Below, in pieces: positions 1-11,949 of a stretch of DNA of 64,000 bases (the first letter of the stretch is position 1; every line of letters starts with the position of its first letter). A program made the translations under genes and the position numbers. This DNA is from Streptomyces celluloflavus. Its GTDB lineage: Bacteria; Actinomycetota; Actinomycetes; Streptomycetales; Streptomycetaceae. The stretch is from the NCBI GenBank assembly GCA_000720995.1, contig JOEL01000009.1:62001-126000 (forward strand). Reading direction: 5' to 3'. Below the pieces are notes generated by a model, which was given only the letters and a program-made list of their open reading frames with translations, was not told where the DNA came from and made no database searches.

Positions 1-511
1 CCACGTCCTTGGGACCGTCCACGATGGTGATGTGCTCGGGGGCCTCGCCGCTGGTGCCGACGACCTCTTCGTGGCCCTCGTGGCCGATGAGGAGGATGTC
101 GTAGTCGTCCTTGGCGAACCGGACGGCTTCCTTGTGGACCTTGGTGACCAGCGGGCAGGTGGCGTCGATGGTGGCGAGCTTGCCGCGCTCGGCCTCGTCG
201 TGGACGACCGGGGCGACGCCGTGTGCCGAGAAGATGACGATGTTGCCCTCGGGCACCTCCGCCGTCTCCTCGACGAAGATCGCGCCCTTCTTCTCCAGGG
301 TCTTCACGACGTACTTGTTGTGCACGATTTCGTGGCGTACGTAGACCGGCGCGCCGTACTGCTCAAGGGCTTTCTCGACGGCGATCACGGCTCGGTCCAC
401 GCCCGCGCAGTAGCCACGAGGGGCGGCGAGCAGGACCCGGCGGGCGGCATCGCGGCGCGGCGCGTCCGCGCTCGGGGTGGCGGCGGGCGACGGGCTGGCC
501 ATAGCACTCAT
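1..511 (-). CDS. ispH: 4-hydroxy-3-methylbut-2-enyl diphosphate reductase (IspH/LytB), 3' end cut by window
   Basis: Last enzyme of the MEP isoprenoid pathway, a cytosolic [4Fe-4S] reductase making IPP and DMAPP. The minus strand reads through the family landmarks: GYCAGVDRA with the first cluster cysteine, VRHEIVHN and SAHGVAP with the substrate-binding histidines, and DATCPLV with the second cysteine. The C-terminal half, with the third cysteine, lies beyond the window. Start taken as ATG at 511; in-frame ATGs at 520 and 502 are alternatives, and the extra residues before the conserved core are typical of streptomycete homologues. It diverges from the permease gene at 595. Confidence 0.93.
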   Translation of the reverse strand, partial: MSAMASPSPAATPSADAPRRDAARRVLLAAPRGYCAGVDRAVIAVEKALEQYGAPVYVRHEIVHNKYVVKTLEKKGAIFVEETAEVPEGNIVIFSAHGVAPVVHDEAERGKLATIDATCPLVTKVHKEAVRFAKDDYDILLIGHEGHEEVVGTSGEAPEHITIVDGPKDV

Positions 512-594
512 GCGCCCCATCGTACGGCCGTACACCGACAGCCGGAGCGCGCACCGGTGACCCAGACTGGGGGCGGACGCACCAAGGAGGCACG

Positions 595-2091
595 ATGCCG
601 GGCACGATCGGCGACAGCGGCGGCGACGAGACGGGCGGCGGGGGTGCGCGTACCGGCAGCAGCGGCGCCGGCGGCTCACTGCGGCGGACGCTGACCTTCC
701 GGGATCTGATCGTCTACGGACTGCTGTTCATCGCCCCGATGGCACCGGTCGGTATTTTCGGCACGCTGCAAGCCAAGTCGCACGGCGCCATCGCCCTCGT
801 CTACCTGATCGCGACGGTCGCGATGGCCTTCACCGCCTATTCGTACGCGCAGATGGTGCGGGTCGCCCCGCAGGCCGGGTCGGTCTACACCTACGCCCGG
901 GTGGGGCTGGGCGAGGGCGCGGGGTTCGTCGCCGGCTGGATGGCGATGCTGGACTATCTGCTGATCGCGGCGGTGGCGTATCTGTTCTCCGGGATCGCCA
1001 TGCACGCCCTGGTGCCGTCCGTGGACCAGTGGGTGTGGACGGCGATCGCAGTGGTCGTCACCACGCTGCTGAACCTGTGGGGCGTCCGGACCGCGGCGAT
1101 CGTCGGGTTCGCGGTGCTGGCCATGGAGATCGCGGTACTGGCGGTGTTCGTGGTGGCGGCGGTCGTCGAACTGATCGCCCATGGTGCGCAGCGCGGCTGG
1201 GCCGTTCCGCTGACCGGCGAGGGCGGCTTCTCGGTCGACGCGGTGCTCGCCGCGGTGTCGGTGGCGGTGCTGTCGTATCTGGGTTTCGACGCGATCGCGT
1301 CGTTCGCGGAGGAGGCGAAGGGCGCGCCGGGCGACGGGGACGGCGCGGGCGAAAAAGGCGGGAAGGGCGATAAGAGGGGCAAGGGCACTGGGGGCCGCGG
1401 TCTGCGCGGGTCGGACCGGGTGGCCCGTGCGGTGCTCACGTGTCTGGCGGTGGCCGGTGTGCTGTTCGTCGTGCAGACCTATCTGGCGGCGCTGCTGGCA
1501 CCGATGAGCGCGGCGGAGCTGGCGGCGCGGCCGGCGGAGCAGGGCGCCGCGTTCTACGCGACCGTCGACTCGGCCGTGGGCGGCTGGCTGCACGACCTGG
1601 TGGCGGTGAGCAAGGCGATCGGCGCGGCCTTCGCGGCGCTGGCTGGGCAGGCCGCGGCGGGCCGGCTGCTGTTCGCGATGGCGCGCGACCGGCGGCTGCC
1701 GGGGGCGATGTCGAAGGTGGACGCGGGGAGCGGGGTGCCGCGCCGGGCGCTGCTGGGCGCGGCCGTGGTGACGCTGGTGGCGGCGGTGTGGGCGGCCCGC
1801 AGGCCGGACGGTCTGGACCATCTGTCGTCGGTCGTCAACGTCGGGGCGCTGACCGCGTTCGGCCTGCTGCACGCGTCGGTGATCGGCTGGTTCCGCGTCC
1901 GCAAGCGGGCCGAGGTGCCGAGCGTGCTGCGGCATGTGGTGGTGCCGTTGCTGGGGCTCGCGGTGGTGATCGCGGTGATCGTCGAGGCGTCCGGGACGGC
2001 ACAGGTCGTGGGTGGGATCTGGCTGGCGGTGGGGCTGGTGGTGCTCGCGGTGCAGTACGGGACGGGCCGGCGGGCGGCGGCGCGGGGCTGA
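595..2091 (+). CDS. APC-family amino acid permease
   Basis: 498-residue integral membrane protein that probably imports amino acids or related amines by proton or solute coupling. After a Gly/Ser-rich N-terminal tail (residues 1-30) comes the APC opening helix with the sequence [15 protein letters not shown], and about 12 hydrophobic segments follow. A cytoplasmic loop near residues 243-272 is expanded by a Gly/Lys/Asp-rich insert of low complexity, which is unusual for the family. Start ATG is preceded by AAGGAGG at 583-589. The substrate cannot be told from sequence. Divergent from ispH. Confidence 0.88.
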   Translation: MPGTIGDSGGDETGGGGARTGSSGAGGSLRRTLTFRDLIVYGLLFIAPMAPVGIFGTLQAKSHGAIALVYLIATVAMAFTAYSYAQMVRVAPQAGSVYTYARVGLGEGAGFVAGWMAMLDYLLIAAVAYLFSGIAMHALVPSVDQWVWTAIAVVVTTLLNLWGVRTAAIVGFAVLAMEIAVLAVFVVAAVVELIAHGAQRGWAVPLTGEGGFSVDAVLAAVSVAVLSYLGFDAIASFAEEAKGAPGDGDGAGEKGGKGDKRGKGTGGRGLRGSDRVARAVLTCLAVAGVLFVVQTYLAALLAPMSAAELAARPAEQGAAFYATVDSAVGGWLHDLVAVSKAIGAAFAALAGQAAAGRLLFAMARDRRLPGAMSKVDAGSGVPRRALLGAAVVTLVAAVWAARRPDGLDHLSSVVNVGALTAFGLLHASVIGWFRVRKRAEVPSVLRHVVVPLLGLAVVIAVIVEASGTAQVVGGIWLAVGLVVLAVQYGTGRRAAARG

Positions 2092-2219
2092 CGGCCGGGC
2101 GGCCGGGGGCGGCACAGGAGCCGGGCACAGGTACGGGGCCGGTACGGGGCGGGGCCGGGCGCGCCCCGTCGGCCGCGGGCGGCGGGGCGCTGTCGGTGCC
2201 CGCCGCTACGCTCCCTCGT

Positions 2220-3455
2220 ATGGCTGTCACTACGTCCCCGCAGACGCCGATCCCGGTCGGCGAGGTGTCCCGGCTCATCGGCGGATGGATCGACCGGCTC
2301 GGCGCGGTATGGGTCGAGGGGCAGATCACCCAGCTCTCCCGGCGCCCCGGCGCGGGCGTGGTCTTCCTGACGCTGCGCGATCCGTCGCACGACATCTCGC
2401 TGAGCGTGACGTGCTACCGCCAGGTCTTCGACAAGGTCGCCGACGTGGTGAGCGAGGGCGCCCGGGTGGTGGTGCACGCCAAACCGGAGTGGTACGCCCC
2501 GCGCGGCCAGCTGTCGCTGCGGGCCGCCGAGATCAAACCGGTCGGGGTGGGTGAACTGCTCGCGCGGCTGGAGCAGTTGAAGAAGTCGCTGGCGGCCGAG
2601 GGGCTGTTCGCGGCGGACCGCAAGAAGCCGCTGCCGTTCCTGCCGCAGCTGATCGGGCTGGTCTGCGGCCGGGCCAGCGCCGCCGAGCGCGATGTGCTGG
2701 AGAACGCCCGGCTGCGCTGGCCCGCCGTCCGCTTCGCGGTGCGCAATGTGCCGGTGCAGGGGGTGCATGCGGTGCCGCAGGTGATCGAGGCGGTCAAGGA
2801 GCTGGACGGGCTGCCCGAGGTGGACGTGATCATCGTGGCGCGGGGCGGCGGCAGCGTGGAGGACCTGCTGCCGTTCTCCGACGAGCGGCTCGTCCGGACG
2901 GTGGCCGCGGCGCGTACACCCGTCGTCTCCGCGATCGGCCACGAACCGGACACCCCGCTGCTGGACCTCGTCGCCGACCTGCGCGCGTCCACGCCCACCG
3001 ACGCGGCGAAGAAGACCGTCCCGGATGTCGGCGAGGAGCTGGCCCGCATCCAGCAGTTGCGGGAGCGGGCGCTGCGGGCGGTGACCGGGTTCCTGGAGCG
3101 CGAGGAGCGGGGGCTCGCGGCGGCGCTGCACCGCCCGTCGATGGAGCGGCCGCAGCGCATGGTGGAGGACCGCGAGGAGCAGGTCGCGGCGCTGCTGGCG
3201 CGCGGCCGGCGGACCCTGGGGCATCTGCTGGACCGGGCGGATTCGGAGCTTTCGCACACGCTGGCGCGGGTGGTCGCGCTCTCCCCCAAGGCGACCCTGG
3301 AGCGCGGCTACGCGGTGCTCCAGAAGCCGGACGGGACGGCGGTGCGCGCACCGTCGGAGGTCGGCGCGGACGAAGAATTGCGGGCCCGGGTGGCGGAGGG
3401 CGAGTTCCGGGTGCGGGTGGCCGGCGTCCCGGGCGCTGTCACACCCCCCGCATAG
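2220..3455 (+). CDS. xseA: Exodeoxyribonuclease VII large subunit
   Basis: Catalytic subunit of exonuclease VII, which degrades single-stranded DNA in repair and recombination. 411 residues: an OB-fold domain at about 10-105, then the catalytic domain with [10 protein letters not shown] (about 205-214) and GHEPDTPL (about 239), and a C-terminal coiled region. The reading frame is open far upstream, but the conserved N-terminus ([18 protein letters not shown]) fixes the start at ATG 2220. xseB follows within 11 bases, so the two subunits are cotranscribed. Confidence 0.96.
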   Translation: MAVTTSPQTPIPVGEVSRLIGGWIDRLGAVWVEGQITQLSRRPGAGVVFLTLRDPSHDISLSVTCYRQVFDKVADVVSEGARVVVHAKPEWYAPRGQLSLRAAEIKPVGVGELLARLEQLKKSLAAEGLFAADRKKPLPFLPQLIGLVCGRASAAERDVLENARLRWPAVRFAVRNVPVQGVHAVPQVIEAVKELDGLPEVDVIIVARGGGSVEDLLPFSDERLVRTVAAARTPVVSAIGHEPDTPLLDLVADLRASTPTDAAKKTVPDVGEELARIQQLRERALRAVTGFLEREERGLAAALHRPSMERPQRMVEDREEQVAALLARGRRTLGHLLDRADSELSHTLARVVALSPKATLERGYAVLQKPDGTAVRAPSEVGADEELRARVAEGEFRVRVAGVPGAVTPPA

Positions 3456-3465
3456 GGTGGGGGAC

Positions 3466-3768
3466 ATGGCGAAGGCGAAGACGGACGACGCGGCGAAGGC
3501 GGAGCAGGGGGCGGCGGCCGGCGCGCGGGCCGAGGCGGCATCCGCGGAATCCCCCCTCGGCTACGAGCAGGCGCGGGACGAGCTGATCGAGGTCGTCCGC
3601 AGCCTGGAGGCGGGCGGCACGACCCTGGAGGAGTCGCTCGCGCTGTGGGAGCGCGGCGAGGAGCTGGCGAAGGTCTGCCGGCGCTGGCTGGACGGCGCGC
3701 GGGCCCGGCTGGACGCGGCGCTGGCGGAGTCGACGGGCGCGGCGGGGGAGGGCGGGGAGCGCGCGTAA
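3466..3768 (+). CDS. xseB: Exodeoxyribonuclease VII small subunit
   Basis: Small subunit of exonuclease VII; several copies bind the XseA C-terminal helices. An Ala/Lys-rich N-terminal extension (about 28 residues) is followed by the family core [18 protein letters not shown], then [18 protein letters not shown] and a helical end. Start chosen at ATG 3466 behind GGTGGGGG; a GTG at 3457, one base after the xseA stop, is an alternative. The linked position next to xseA is the standard arrangement. Confidence 0.94.
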   Translation: MAKAKTDDAAKAEQGAAAGARAEAASAESPLGYEQARDELIEVVRSLEAGGTTLEESLALWERGEELAKVCRRWLDGARARLDAALAESTGAAGEGGERA

Positions 3769-3786
3769 CGGCGGGCAGGGCGCGGA

Positions 3787-3808
3787 GCGGTCCCCGGCCG
3801 GGGACCGC
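3787..3808. terminator. GC-rich hairpin after xseB
   Basis: Perfect 22-base palindrome: arms GCGGTCCC and its complement with the self-complementary centre CGGCCG, 19 bases after the xseB stop. No T-run follows, as is usual in streptomycetes. Confidence 0.45.
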
Positions 3809-4024
3809 CGGAGCGGCGTACGCGACCCCGGCGCGGCGATGGTGCACCACCGGGCGGCCACCTCACGCACACCCCACACGGGCGCTTCACGCATGCGCCC
3901 CTCCCCTGCATGCGTCCACCTCCCGCACGCGGGCACCTCACCGCTCCCTCCGCGCGCCCCTCACCTCCACGGCCACCCAAAGATGAATGGCATGTGAACA
4001 CACTCACAGCTGGCGCCGTTTTAG

Positions 4025-4052
4025 TTGAAAGTTAATACATCTCCGCTACAGT
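4025..4052 (+). promoter_or_regulatory. Vegetative-type promoter for the nitroreductase gene
   Basis: TTGAAA (4025-4030), 16 bases, then TACAGT (4047-4052), close to the main sigma factor consensus. The stretch is markedly AT-richer than its surroundings, and AGTT is repeated across the -35 (AGTTGAAAGTTAA), possibly part of an operator. An untranslated leader of about 75 bases would precede the ATG at 4132. Confidence 0.6.
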
Positions 4053-4131
4053 GGTCCCGTGACGCCCCCCCCAGGCGCCGCCCGCAGGACCGAAAAGCCC
4101 CCTGAAACCCAGTTGAACCCGAGGTGCCCCC

Positions 4132-4725
4132 ATGTCTCTCACCCTTGACGCCGCCGCTCAGGACCTCCTGTTCCGCGAGGCCCAGACCGCGAACACGTTC
4201 ACGGACGAGCCGGTGACGGATGAGCAGATCCAGGCCATCTACGACCTGGTGAAGTACGCACCGACCGCCTTCAACCAGTCGCCGCTGCGCATCACCCTGA
4301 TCCGCTCCGAGCAGTCCCGTCAGCGCCTGGTCAACCACGCCATGGGCGCCAACGGCCCGAAGACGCTGAGCGCGCCGCTGACCGTGCTGCTCTCCGTGGA
4401 CCTCGACTTCCACGAGAAGCTGCCGACGCTCTTCCCGCACGCCCCCGGCGTCAAGGACGCGTTCTTCTCCGAGCTCGCCACCCGCGAGGCGGCCGGTTCC
4501 CTGAACGCCACGCTCCAGGCCGGCTACCTCATCCTCGGCATCCGCGCCGCCGGTCTGGCCGCCGGCCCGATGACCGGCTTCGACTTCGGCGGCATCGACA
4601 AGGACTTCTTCGGCGACGGCAAGCAGAAGTCGTTCCTGGTCATCAACATCGGCAAGCCGGGCGCCGACGCCTTCTTCCCGCGCTCGCCGCGCCTGGCCTT
4701 CGACGAGGCCGTCGCCACCGTCTGA
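4132..4725 (+). CDS. Nitroreductase family protein, malonic semialdehyde reductase (RutE/HadB)-like
   Basis: 197-residue flavin-dependent oxidoreductase of the nitroreductase fold, probably FMN-bound and dimeric. The N-terminal pattern FTDEPVTDEQ, then YAPTAFNQSPLR (FMN-site region), and the C-terminal segment MTGFDFGGIDKDFF resemble the RutE/YdfG-partner group that reduces malonic semialdehyde to 3-hydroxypropionate; the true substrate is unproven. GAGGTG lies 5 bases before ATG. It is monocistronic, with its own promoter upstream and a strong hairpin downstream. Confidence 0.88.
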   Translation: MSLTLDAAAQDLLFREAQTANTFTDEPVTDEQIQAIYDLVKYAPTAFNQSPLRITLIRSEQSRQRLVNHAMGANGPKTLSAPLTVLLSVDLDFHEKLPTLFPHAPGVKDAFFSELATREAAGSLNATLQAGYLILGIRAAGLAAGPMTGFDFGGIDKDFFGDGKQKSFLVINIGKPGADAFFPRSPRLAFDEAVATV

Positions 4726-4785
4726 GCCCCGCCCACCGGCCGTGCCCACCGGCCATGCCGAGGGCACGGCCACGGGCACCACGGA

Positions 4786-4828
4786 CGACGAGGCCGCCGC
4801 ACCCCTCCCGGGTGCGGCGGCCTCGTCG
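4786..4828. terminator. Strong hairpin terminator after the nitroreductase gene
   Basis: Perfect 18-base-pair stem (4786-4803 with 4811-4828) around a 7-base loop. It sits between convergent genes, so it can serve both the nitroreductase gene (+) and the DUF4245 gene (-). Confidence 0.8.
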
Positions 4829-4891
4829 CGTTGTCGTACGGGATCCCCGTTGTCGTACGGGACCGGCACCGGCCCGTACGCCCCTCCCCCG

Positions 4892-5437
4892 TCAGCCCTT
4901 CTTCGCCTCCAGGGAGGCGGCCAGTTCCGCGAGCCTGCCGTACGGTGCGGTGCCGGTGACGACCGTGGTGACGCCCGGCTCCTCGCGGACCAGGGCGTTG
5001 TACTTCTCGCCCTTGTAGCGGTCCCACTTCGCGCCGCCGACGGCCTGCTTGCCCTCGGCCTTCTCCGCGCCCAGCGTGACGTCCTTGATGAACTTCGCCG
5101 CGGGCGCGTCGCTCTGCTCGATCGCCGCGTACTCCTGCTCCGGGTCCAGCATGCCCAGGTGCCAGGCGCCGCCCTTGCCGTCGTTGCTCGCCTTGTACGA
5201 GACGGACGTGGCGCGCCAGCTCTCGGGCAGCCCCTTGGGCACGGCGACCGGGTACGGCGCCGCGCGCCGGGCCGTCGCCACCTCGACCCGGTAGTCGACC
5301 GTCTGCACCGCCTTCTGCTCGGCGGACGGACTGTCGTTGTGCGGGATGAAGAAATAGACCGCCGCGACGACGACACCGATCGCCGCCAGCGACAGGATCA
5401 TGTCCCGCACCGTTTGCTTGCCTCGCGTACCTGCCAC
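4892..5437 (-). CDS. DUF4245 membrane-anchored protein
   Basis: About 181 residues: a short basic start (AGTRGKQTVRDM), one transmembrane helix (residues 14-32), then a soluble domain facing outwards. The pattern with WRATSVSYK, HLGML and EYAAIEQSDAP identifies the actinobacterial DUF4245 family, whose function is unknown. Start taken as GTG 5437; an in-frame ATG at 5455 adds six residues and cannot be excluded. It is divergent from glpX, which is a conserved streptomycete neighbour. Confidence 0.82.
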   Translation of the reverse strand: MAGTRGKQTVRDMILSLAAIGVVVAAVYFFIPHNDSPSAEQKAVQTVDYRVEVATARRAAPYPVAVPKGLPESWRATSVSYKASNDGKGGAWHLGMLDPEQEYAAIEQSDAPAAKFIKDVTLGAEKAEGKQAVGGAKWDRYKGEKYNALVREEPGVTTVVTGTAPYGRLAELAASLEAKKG

Positions 5438-5668
5438 GCACCTATCGTCCCCCATGCCCCCCGCGCACCGGACGGACCCCCCGGGCAGGTCCCCCGACTG
5501 CCCGGCCGATCGCACGCACACGGCTCCCACCAGGCCGTACGGGCCGGGGGCGGGCGGCCTTGACGCCGCTCATGCGTAGGGCCCCCTGCTCATTTTCGCG
5601 CGGTACCGATAAAGTCAGAGACAAAACCTCACCATTTCCGGCCGTCGCCGTACAGAAAGGTGCGCTCG

Positions 5669-6700
5669 ATGACCGAGCATCATCTCCCGTCCCCCCTCGA
5701 GGTCAGCCCCGAGGCCCCCGACCGCAACCTCGCCCTGGAACTGGTCCGGGTGACCGAGGCCGGCGCCATGGCGTCGGGCCGCTGGGTCGGCCGGGGCGAC
5801 AAGAACGGCGCGGACGGTGCGGCGGTCAAGGCCATGCGGGCCCTGATCCACACCGTGTCGATGAACGGCGTCGTGGTCATCGGGGAGGGCGAGAAGGACA
5901 ACGCCCCGATGCTCTACAACGGCGAGCGGGTCGGCGACGGGACCGGCGCGGAGTGCGACGTGGCCGTGGACCCGGTCGACGGTACGACGCTGACCGCCAA
6001 GGGCATGGCCAACGCGGTCTCCGTGATGGCCGTCGCCGAGCGCGGCTCGATGTTCGACCCGTCCGCCGTCTTCTACATGGACAAGCTCGCCACCGGCCCC
6101 GAGGCCGCCGACTTCGTCGACATCACCGCCCCGGTCGCGGTGAACATCCGCCGCATCGCCAAGGCCAAGCGGTCCGCCGTCGAGGACGTCACCGTCGTCA
6201 TCCTGGACCGGCCCCGCCACGACGGCCTGGTCAAGGAGGTCCGGGAGGCCGGCGCCCGGATCAAGTTCATCTCCGACGGCGATGTCGCGGGCGCGATCAT
6301 GGCGGCCCGCGAGGGCACCGGCGTCGACCTGCTGCTGGGCATCGGCGGCACCCCGGAGGGCATCATCGCGGCCTGTGCGCTCAAGTGCCTGGGCGGCACC
6401 CTCCAGGCCCGGCTGTGGCCCAAGGACGACGCGGAGCGCCGGCGCGCCCTCGACGCCGGCCACGACCTCGACCGGGTCCTCCAGATCGACGATCTGGTCA
6501 GCGGCGACAACGTCTTCTTCGTCGCCACCGGTATCACCGACGGCGATCTGCTGCGCGGGGTGCGCTACCGCGCCGAGACCGCCACCACCCAGTCCCTGGT
6601 GATGCGCTCCAAGTCCGGCACGATCCGCCAGATCGACTCCGAGCATCGCCTCTCCAAGCTCCGCGCGTACAGCTCGGTGGACTTCGAGCGCCCCAGCTAG
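5669..6700 (+). CDS. glpX: Class II fructose-1,6-bisphosphatase
   Basis: Gluconeogenic phosphatase converting fructose-1,6-bisphosphate to fructose-6-phosphate, Mg/Mn-dependent. 343 residues. Metal- and phosphate-site motifs of the GlpX family are present: [11 protein letters not shown] (about 71-81), VDPVDGTT (about 100), and the C-terminal [19 protein letters not shown] segment. Actinobacteria rely on this class as their main FBPase. Start ATG 5669 is preferred over GTG 5660. Monocistronic, with a bidirectional terminator downstream. Confidence 0.96.
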   Translation: MTEHHLPSPLEVSPEAPDRNLALELVRVTEAGAMASGRWVGRGDKNGADGAAVKAMRALIHTVSMNGVVVIGEGEKDNAPMLYNGERVGDGTGAECDVAVDPVDGTTLTAKGMANAVSVMAVAERGSMFDPSAVFYMDKLATGPEAADFVDITAPVAVNIRRIAKAKRSAVEDVTVVILDRPRHDGLVKEVREAGARIKFISDGDVAGAIMAAREGTGVDLLLGIGGTPEGIIAACALKCLGGTLQARLWPKDDAERRRALDAGHDLDRVLQIDDLVSGDNVFFVATGITDGDLLRGVRYRAETATTQSLVMRSKSGTIRQIDSEHRLSKLRAYSSVDFERPS

Positions 6701-6767
6701 CCGGTACGGGCGCCGGGCCGGTGCGGACACGCACTCGGTACTCCGGCAGCGGCCGTTGCGTACACAC

Positions 6768-6806
6768 ACTTCGCCCCCGTCGGAGGATCTCCGGCGGGGG
6801 CGAAGT
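6768..6806. terminator. Bidirectional hairpin terminator between glpX and the WhiB-like gene
   Basis: 18-bp stem with one G-T pair (6768-6785 with 6789-6806), three-base loop GAT. Lies between convergent genes. Confidence 0.8.
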
Positions 6807-6877
6807 GCCGTACCGACCTGTCCGGTCCGTACGGTCGGCGGAACGACAGCGCGGGCGGCGTGGCGGCGGAGCCGCGG

Positions 6878-7237
6878 TCAGCCCGCTGCGGGCATATGGG
6901 CCGCGCGCTGGAGCTCGGCCTCCCGCCGCCGGCGACGGGCCAGCACGACCCGGCGCTCGGCCGCGGTCAGCCCGCCCCAGACGCCGTACGGCTCCGGCTG
7001 GAGGAGTGCGTGCTCCCGGCACTCGACCATCACCGGACAGCGGGCACAGACCCGTTTGGCGGCTTCCTCCCTGGCCAGGCGGGCGGCGGTCGGCTCCTTG
7101 GACGGGGCGAAGAACAGCCCGGCTTCATCCCGACGGCACACCGCCTCCGAATGCCAGGGGCCGGCCTCGGCGCGAGCGGGAACTCGCTGAGGCGGAACGA
7201 CAGTGGCGTCCTGCCGGGGCTGATGCGGTAGCAGCAC
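6878..7237 (-). CDS. wblI: WhiB-like [4Fe-4S] transcriptional regulator
   Basis: 119-residue WhiB-family protein, a redox/NO-sensitive iron-sulfur regulator that binds the principal sigma factor. The four cluster cysteines are C34, C64, C67 and C73 (C-x29-C-x2-C-x5-C), followed by the GVWGG turn (85-89) and an Arg-rich C-terminal DNA-binding tail. Start GTG 7237 sits six bases after AGGAG. The symbol is by position next to glpX, where S. coelicolor has a wbl gene; which paralogue this is was not verified. Confidence 0.9.
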   Translation of the reverse strand: MLLPHQPRQDATVVPPQRVPARAEAGPWHSEAVCRRDEAGLFFAPSKEPTAARLAREEAAKRVCARCPVMVECREHALLQPEPYGVWGGLTAAERRVVLARRRRREAELQRAAHMPAAG

Positions 7238-7409
7238 GGTCTACTCCTGACGACGGCTTCGGCGAGAAAATCACCCTTGTCCGTCTCGCTGCGCACGACT
7301 TTTCGCACCCCGCAGCCGTACGAGAGACGATGCACCAGCCCTACCCGCTGTACGCACGCTTATGCATACGGTGGCGATCGGGCAGCCGCCGCGCCGGCCG
7401 CCGCACCCC

Positions 7410-8321
7410 TCAGCGGTAGCGGTCGCGGCGCTCGCGCCGGGCGTCCCGCAGCCGATCGCGGAGGTCCCGGTGGTCGTCCCACACGGCGTGCCGCTCGCGC
7501 CGGGCGTCCCGCATCTGGTCGCGCAACTCGTCGCGGAGCTCCCGCCGGTCGTCCCGCAGCTGAGTGTGCCGCTCGCGCCGCTCCTCGCGCCACCGGTCGC
7601 GCAGATCGCGGATCCAGGCGCCGCGCCGGGGCTTGGCCTCGACGCTGCCCAGCACGGCGAAACCGTTGACCATCACCAGCGGGGCGTCGTCGTCCCCCGC
7701 CTCGTGCGTCTCGACCTCGAAGGAGCCCAGCACACCGGAGCCGTTGCTGCGCAGCGTGACGTTCTCCGGCACCCGGATCTCCACGCTGCCGAAGATGGAG
7801 GTGGCGTTGATCTGTATCTGCTGCTGCGGGAAGAGCGCCTCGGTCAGATCGATCTCCACACTGCCGAAGATCGCGACGGCGTTGATCCGCGCGGGCACCT
7901 GCCAGCGGCCCTTACGGGTCGAGGCGCTGAAGACCGCCACCAGATTCTGGTCCGGGCCCGTGGCGCCGCCGCCGGACGGGGCCGCCACGGGGGCGGACTG
8001 CGGACGGCTCGCCGTACCCGCCGCGGGCAGGTCGCGCACGACGGGCTCAAGCTCGCCCAGGGTCTTGGCGCGGTAGACCACGTCGATCCGCTCGGCGTGC
8101 TCCTCCGGATCCAGCCGGCCCTCCGCCAGCGCCTCGCGCAGGATCTCGGCGATCCGGTCGCGGTCGGCGTCGGAGGCGCGGAGGTCTCCCCCGGCCGCCC
8201 CCGGGGGCGCCGCCGCCTCGGCCACGGGCCGGACCGGATTCACCGGCTGCCCGTCCCGCTTGTCGAGGGGTACGGCCGGGGATGAGGAGTTCGACTTCCG
8301 ATTGTCTGCGCTGTCCACCAC
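7410..8321 (-). CDS. DUF1707 (SHOCT-like) and LiaF-like C-terminal domain protein
   Basis: 303 residues. A disordered N-terminus (1-45) precedes a DUF1707 domain (about 47-99; LRASDADRDRIAEIL). A Gly/Pro linker leads to a beta-repeat domain (about 125-215) of the cell-wall-antibiotic-response (LiaF-like) type, with the recurring turn FGSVEI. The last 80 residues are an extreme Arg/Asp/Glu helix built of repeating RRE-RD-LRD units, and the DNA there repeats a 21-base stretch. No membrane segment is visible. The role is probably in envelope-stress sensing, by analogy only. Start GTG 8321. Confidence 0.82.
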   Translation of the reverse strand: MVDSADNRKSNSSSPAVPLDKRDGQPVNPVRPVAEAAAPPGAAGGDLRASDADRDRIAEILREALAEGRLDPEEHAERIDVVYRAKTLGELEPVVRDLPAAGTASRPQSAPVAAPSGGGATGPDQNLVAVFSASTRKGRWQVPARINAVAIFGSVEIDLTEALFPQQQIQINATSIFGSVEIRVPENVTLRSNGSGVLGSFEVETHEAGDDDAPLVMVNGFAVLGSVEAKPRRGAWIRDLRDRWREERRERHTQLRDDRRELRDELRDQMRDARRERHAVWDDHRDLRDRLRDARRERRDRYR

Positions 8322-8487
8322 CCCAGCCTAGCGAAACGCGATAGATCGCGACTAGGGGAACGGGAAAGTCCGGCTGTCCGCGAACTGAGCCTTACCTCAC
8401 AGCGGCGGCCGTCCGCCAGGGTTCTACGCTGTTCTGGCGCTGCCGCAGCTGCCAGCCGAAGCCCCCGTCGAGTGAGGAACGCCCGTC

Positions 8488-10176
<1,689 letters not shown>

Positions 10177-10203
10177 CCCGCACGCCACACCCGCACACCA
10201 CGC

Positions 10204-10240
10204 ACGGCCGTCACCCGCCTGACTCGCGGGTGACGGCCGT
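10204..10240. terminator. Hairpin between the two fumarase genes
   Basis: Perfect 15-bp stem (10204-10218 with 10226-10240) and a 7-base loop, 27 bases after the class I fumarase stop. It implies separate transcription of fumC. Confidence 0.75.
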
Positions 10241-10462
10241 TGCGGGTTCGGCGACTCCGCGTACCCCGTACTTTCGGCGCGGCAAGGGCCGGCGGCCCCG
10301 GCCGTACCCGGCTGAGCCAAAGAGACAAAGAACGTCGCATACTCCCCCGACGCGGTGCCGCAGCTGCGGCCGGAGCTGTTCCACCCCTGCCCGCGGATAC
10401 GCCACCCAGGTCATCCGGCCGCCCCCGGGAACAGATCCCCCCTCCCAGGCACTCTCATAGAC

Positions 10463-11893
10463 ATGAGCGAACACAGCGATTCCGGTGACTTCGGTGGCTC
10501 GGACGGTTCGGACAGGTTCCGGATCGAGCACGACTCGATGGGGGAAGTGCGGGTGCCCGCGCACGCGAAGTGGCGGGCGCAGACGCAGCGGGCGGTGGAG
10601 AACTTTCCGGTGTCCGGGCAGCGGCTGGAGCGGGCGCATATCGAGGCGCTGGCGCGGATCAAGGCGGCGGCGGCGAAGGTGAACGCCGGGCTGGGGGTGC
10701 TGGACGCGGAGGTCGCGGGGGCGATCCAGGAGGCGGCCGGGGAGGTCGCGGAGGGGCGCTGGGACGAGCACTTTCCCGTCGACGTGTTCCAGACCGGGTC
10801 CGGTACGTCGTCCAACATGAACACCAATGAGGTCGTCGCGACGCTGGCGAGCGAGCGGCTGGGGCGGGAGGTGCACCCCAACGACCACGTCAACGCCAGT
10901 CAGTCCTCCAACGACGTCTTCCCGTCCTCGATCCATATCGCGGCGACGGCGGCGGTCACCCGGGATCTGATCCCGGCGCTGGAGCATCTGGCGGCCTCGC
11001 TGGAGCGGAAGGCCGCGGAGTTCGCGGAGGTCGTGAAGTCGGGGCGGACGCACCTGATGGACGCGACGCCGGTCACGCTGGGCCAGGAGTTCGGGGGGTA
11101 CGCGGCACAGGTCCGCTACGGCGTCGAGCGGCTGCGGGCCTCGCTGCCGCGGCTGGCCGAACTCCCGCTGGGCGGCACGGCGGTGGGGACCGGTATCAAC
11201 ACCCCGCCCGGTTTCTCGGCCGCGGTGATCGCGGAGGTGGCGCGGGCGACCGGGCTGCCGCTGACCGAGGCCCGCAACCACTTCGAGGCGCAGGGCGCGC
11301 GGGACGGCATCGTGGAGACCAGCGGTCAGCTGCGGACCATCGCGGTCGGGCTGACGAAGATCGCCAACGATCTGCGGTGGATGGCCTCCGGCCCGCGCAC
11401 CGGCCTCGCCGAGATCAGCCTGCCCGACCTCCAGCCCGGCTCGTCGATCATGCCGGGGAAGGTCAACCCGGTGATCCCGGAGGCCGTGCTGATGGTCGCG
11501 GCCCAGGTCACCGGCAACGACGCGACGGTGGCGACGGCGGGCGCGGCCGGCAATTTCGAGCTGAACGTGATGCTCCCGGTCATCGCCAGGAACGTACTGG
11601 AATCCGTCCGACTGCTCGCCAACGTCTCGCGGCTGCTGGCGGACCGCACGGTCGACGGCATCACCGCGCACGCCGAACGGGCCCGCGAGTACGCCGAATC
11701 GTCGCCGTCGGTGGTCACCCCGCTCAACAAGTACCTCGGGTACGAGGAGGCGGCGAAGGTCGCCAAGCGGTCGCTGGCCGAGCGGAAGACCATCCGTCAG
11801 GTGGTCATCGAGGGCGGCTATGTCGAGCGCGGACTGCTCAGCGAGGAACAGCTGGACCAAGCGCTGGATGTGCTGAGCATGACGCGTCCGTAA
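10463..11893 (+). CDS. fumC: Fumarate hydratase, class II
   Basis: 476-residue oxygen-stable fumarase of the aspartase/fumarase superfamily. Seen: [13 protein letters not shown], the substrate-site segment [13 protein letters not shown], and the fumarate lyase signature [12 protein letters not shown] (about 327-338) with the catalytic Ser. The frame is open upstream to 10355, but ATG 10463 matches the family N-terminus after a short acidic Ser/Asp/Gly tail. It is separated from the class I gene by a terminator, so the two can respond to different signals (iron or oxidative stress). Confidence 0.95.
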   Translation: MSEHSDSGDFGGSDGSDRFRIEHDSMGEVRVPAHAKWRAQTQRAVENFPVSGQRLERAHIEALARIKAAAAKVNAGLGVLDAEVAGAIQEAAGEVAEGRWDEHFPVDVFQTGSGTSSNMNTNEVVATLASERLGREVHPNDHVNASQSSNDVFPSSIHIAATAAVTRDLIPALEHLAASLERKAAEFAEVVKSGRTHLMDATPVTLGQEFGGYAAQVRYGVERLRASLPRLAELPLGGTAVGTGINTPPGFSAAVIAEVARATGLPLTEARNHFEAQGARDGIVETSGQLRTIAVGLTKIANDLRWMASGPRTGLAEISLPDLQPGSSIMPGKVNPVIPEAVLMVAAQVTGNDATVATAGAAGNFELNVMLPVIARNVLESVRLLANVSRLLADRTVDGITAHAERAREYAESSPSVVTPLNKYLGYEEAAKVAKRSLAERKTIRQVVIEGGYVERGLLSEEQLDQALDVLSMTRP

Positions 11894-11949
11894 CGCCCGG
11901 TGCGGTTCAGGTCACGGCGCGCGTCACCCCGCGCCCCTAAGATCTGTGC

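Larger units (their letters stand above)
3769..4131. other. Intergenic region xseB - nitroreductase gene
   Basis: No gene seen. The left end carries a GC-rich palindrome (3787-3808) suited to terminate xseB. The middle is low-complexity, C-rich sequence. The right end is AT-richer and holds the nitroreductase promoter at 4025-4052. Confidence 0.6.

Noticed and set aside
1554..3467. 637-codon open frame antisense to xseA
   Set aside because: Shadow frame; His/Arg/Pro-rich with no recognisable domain.
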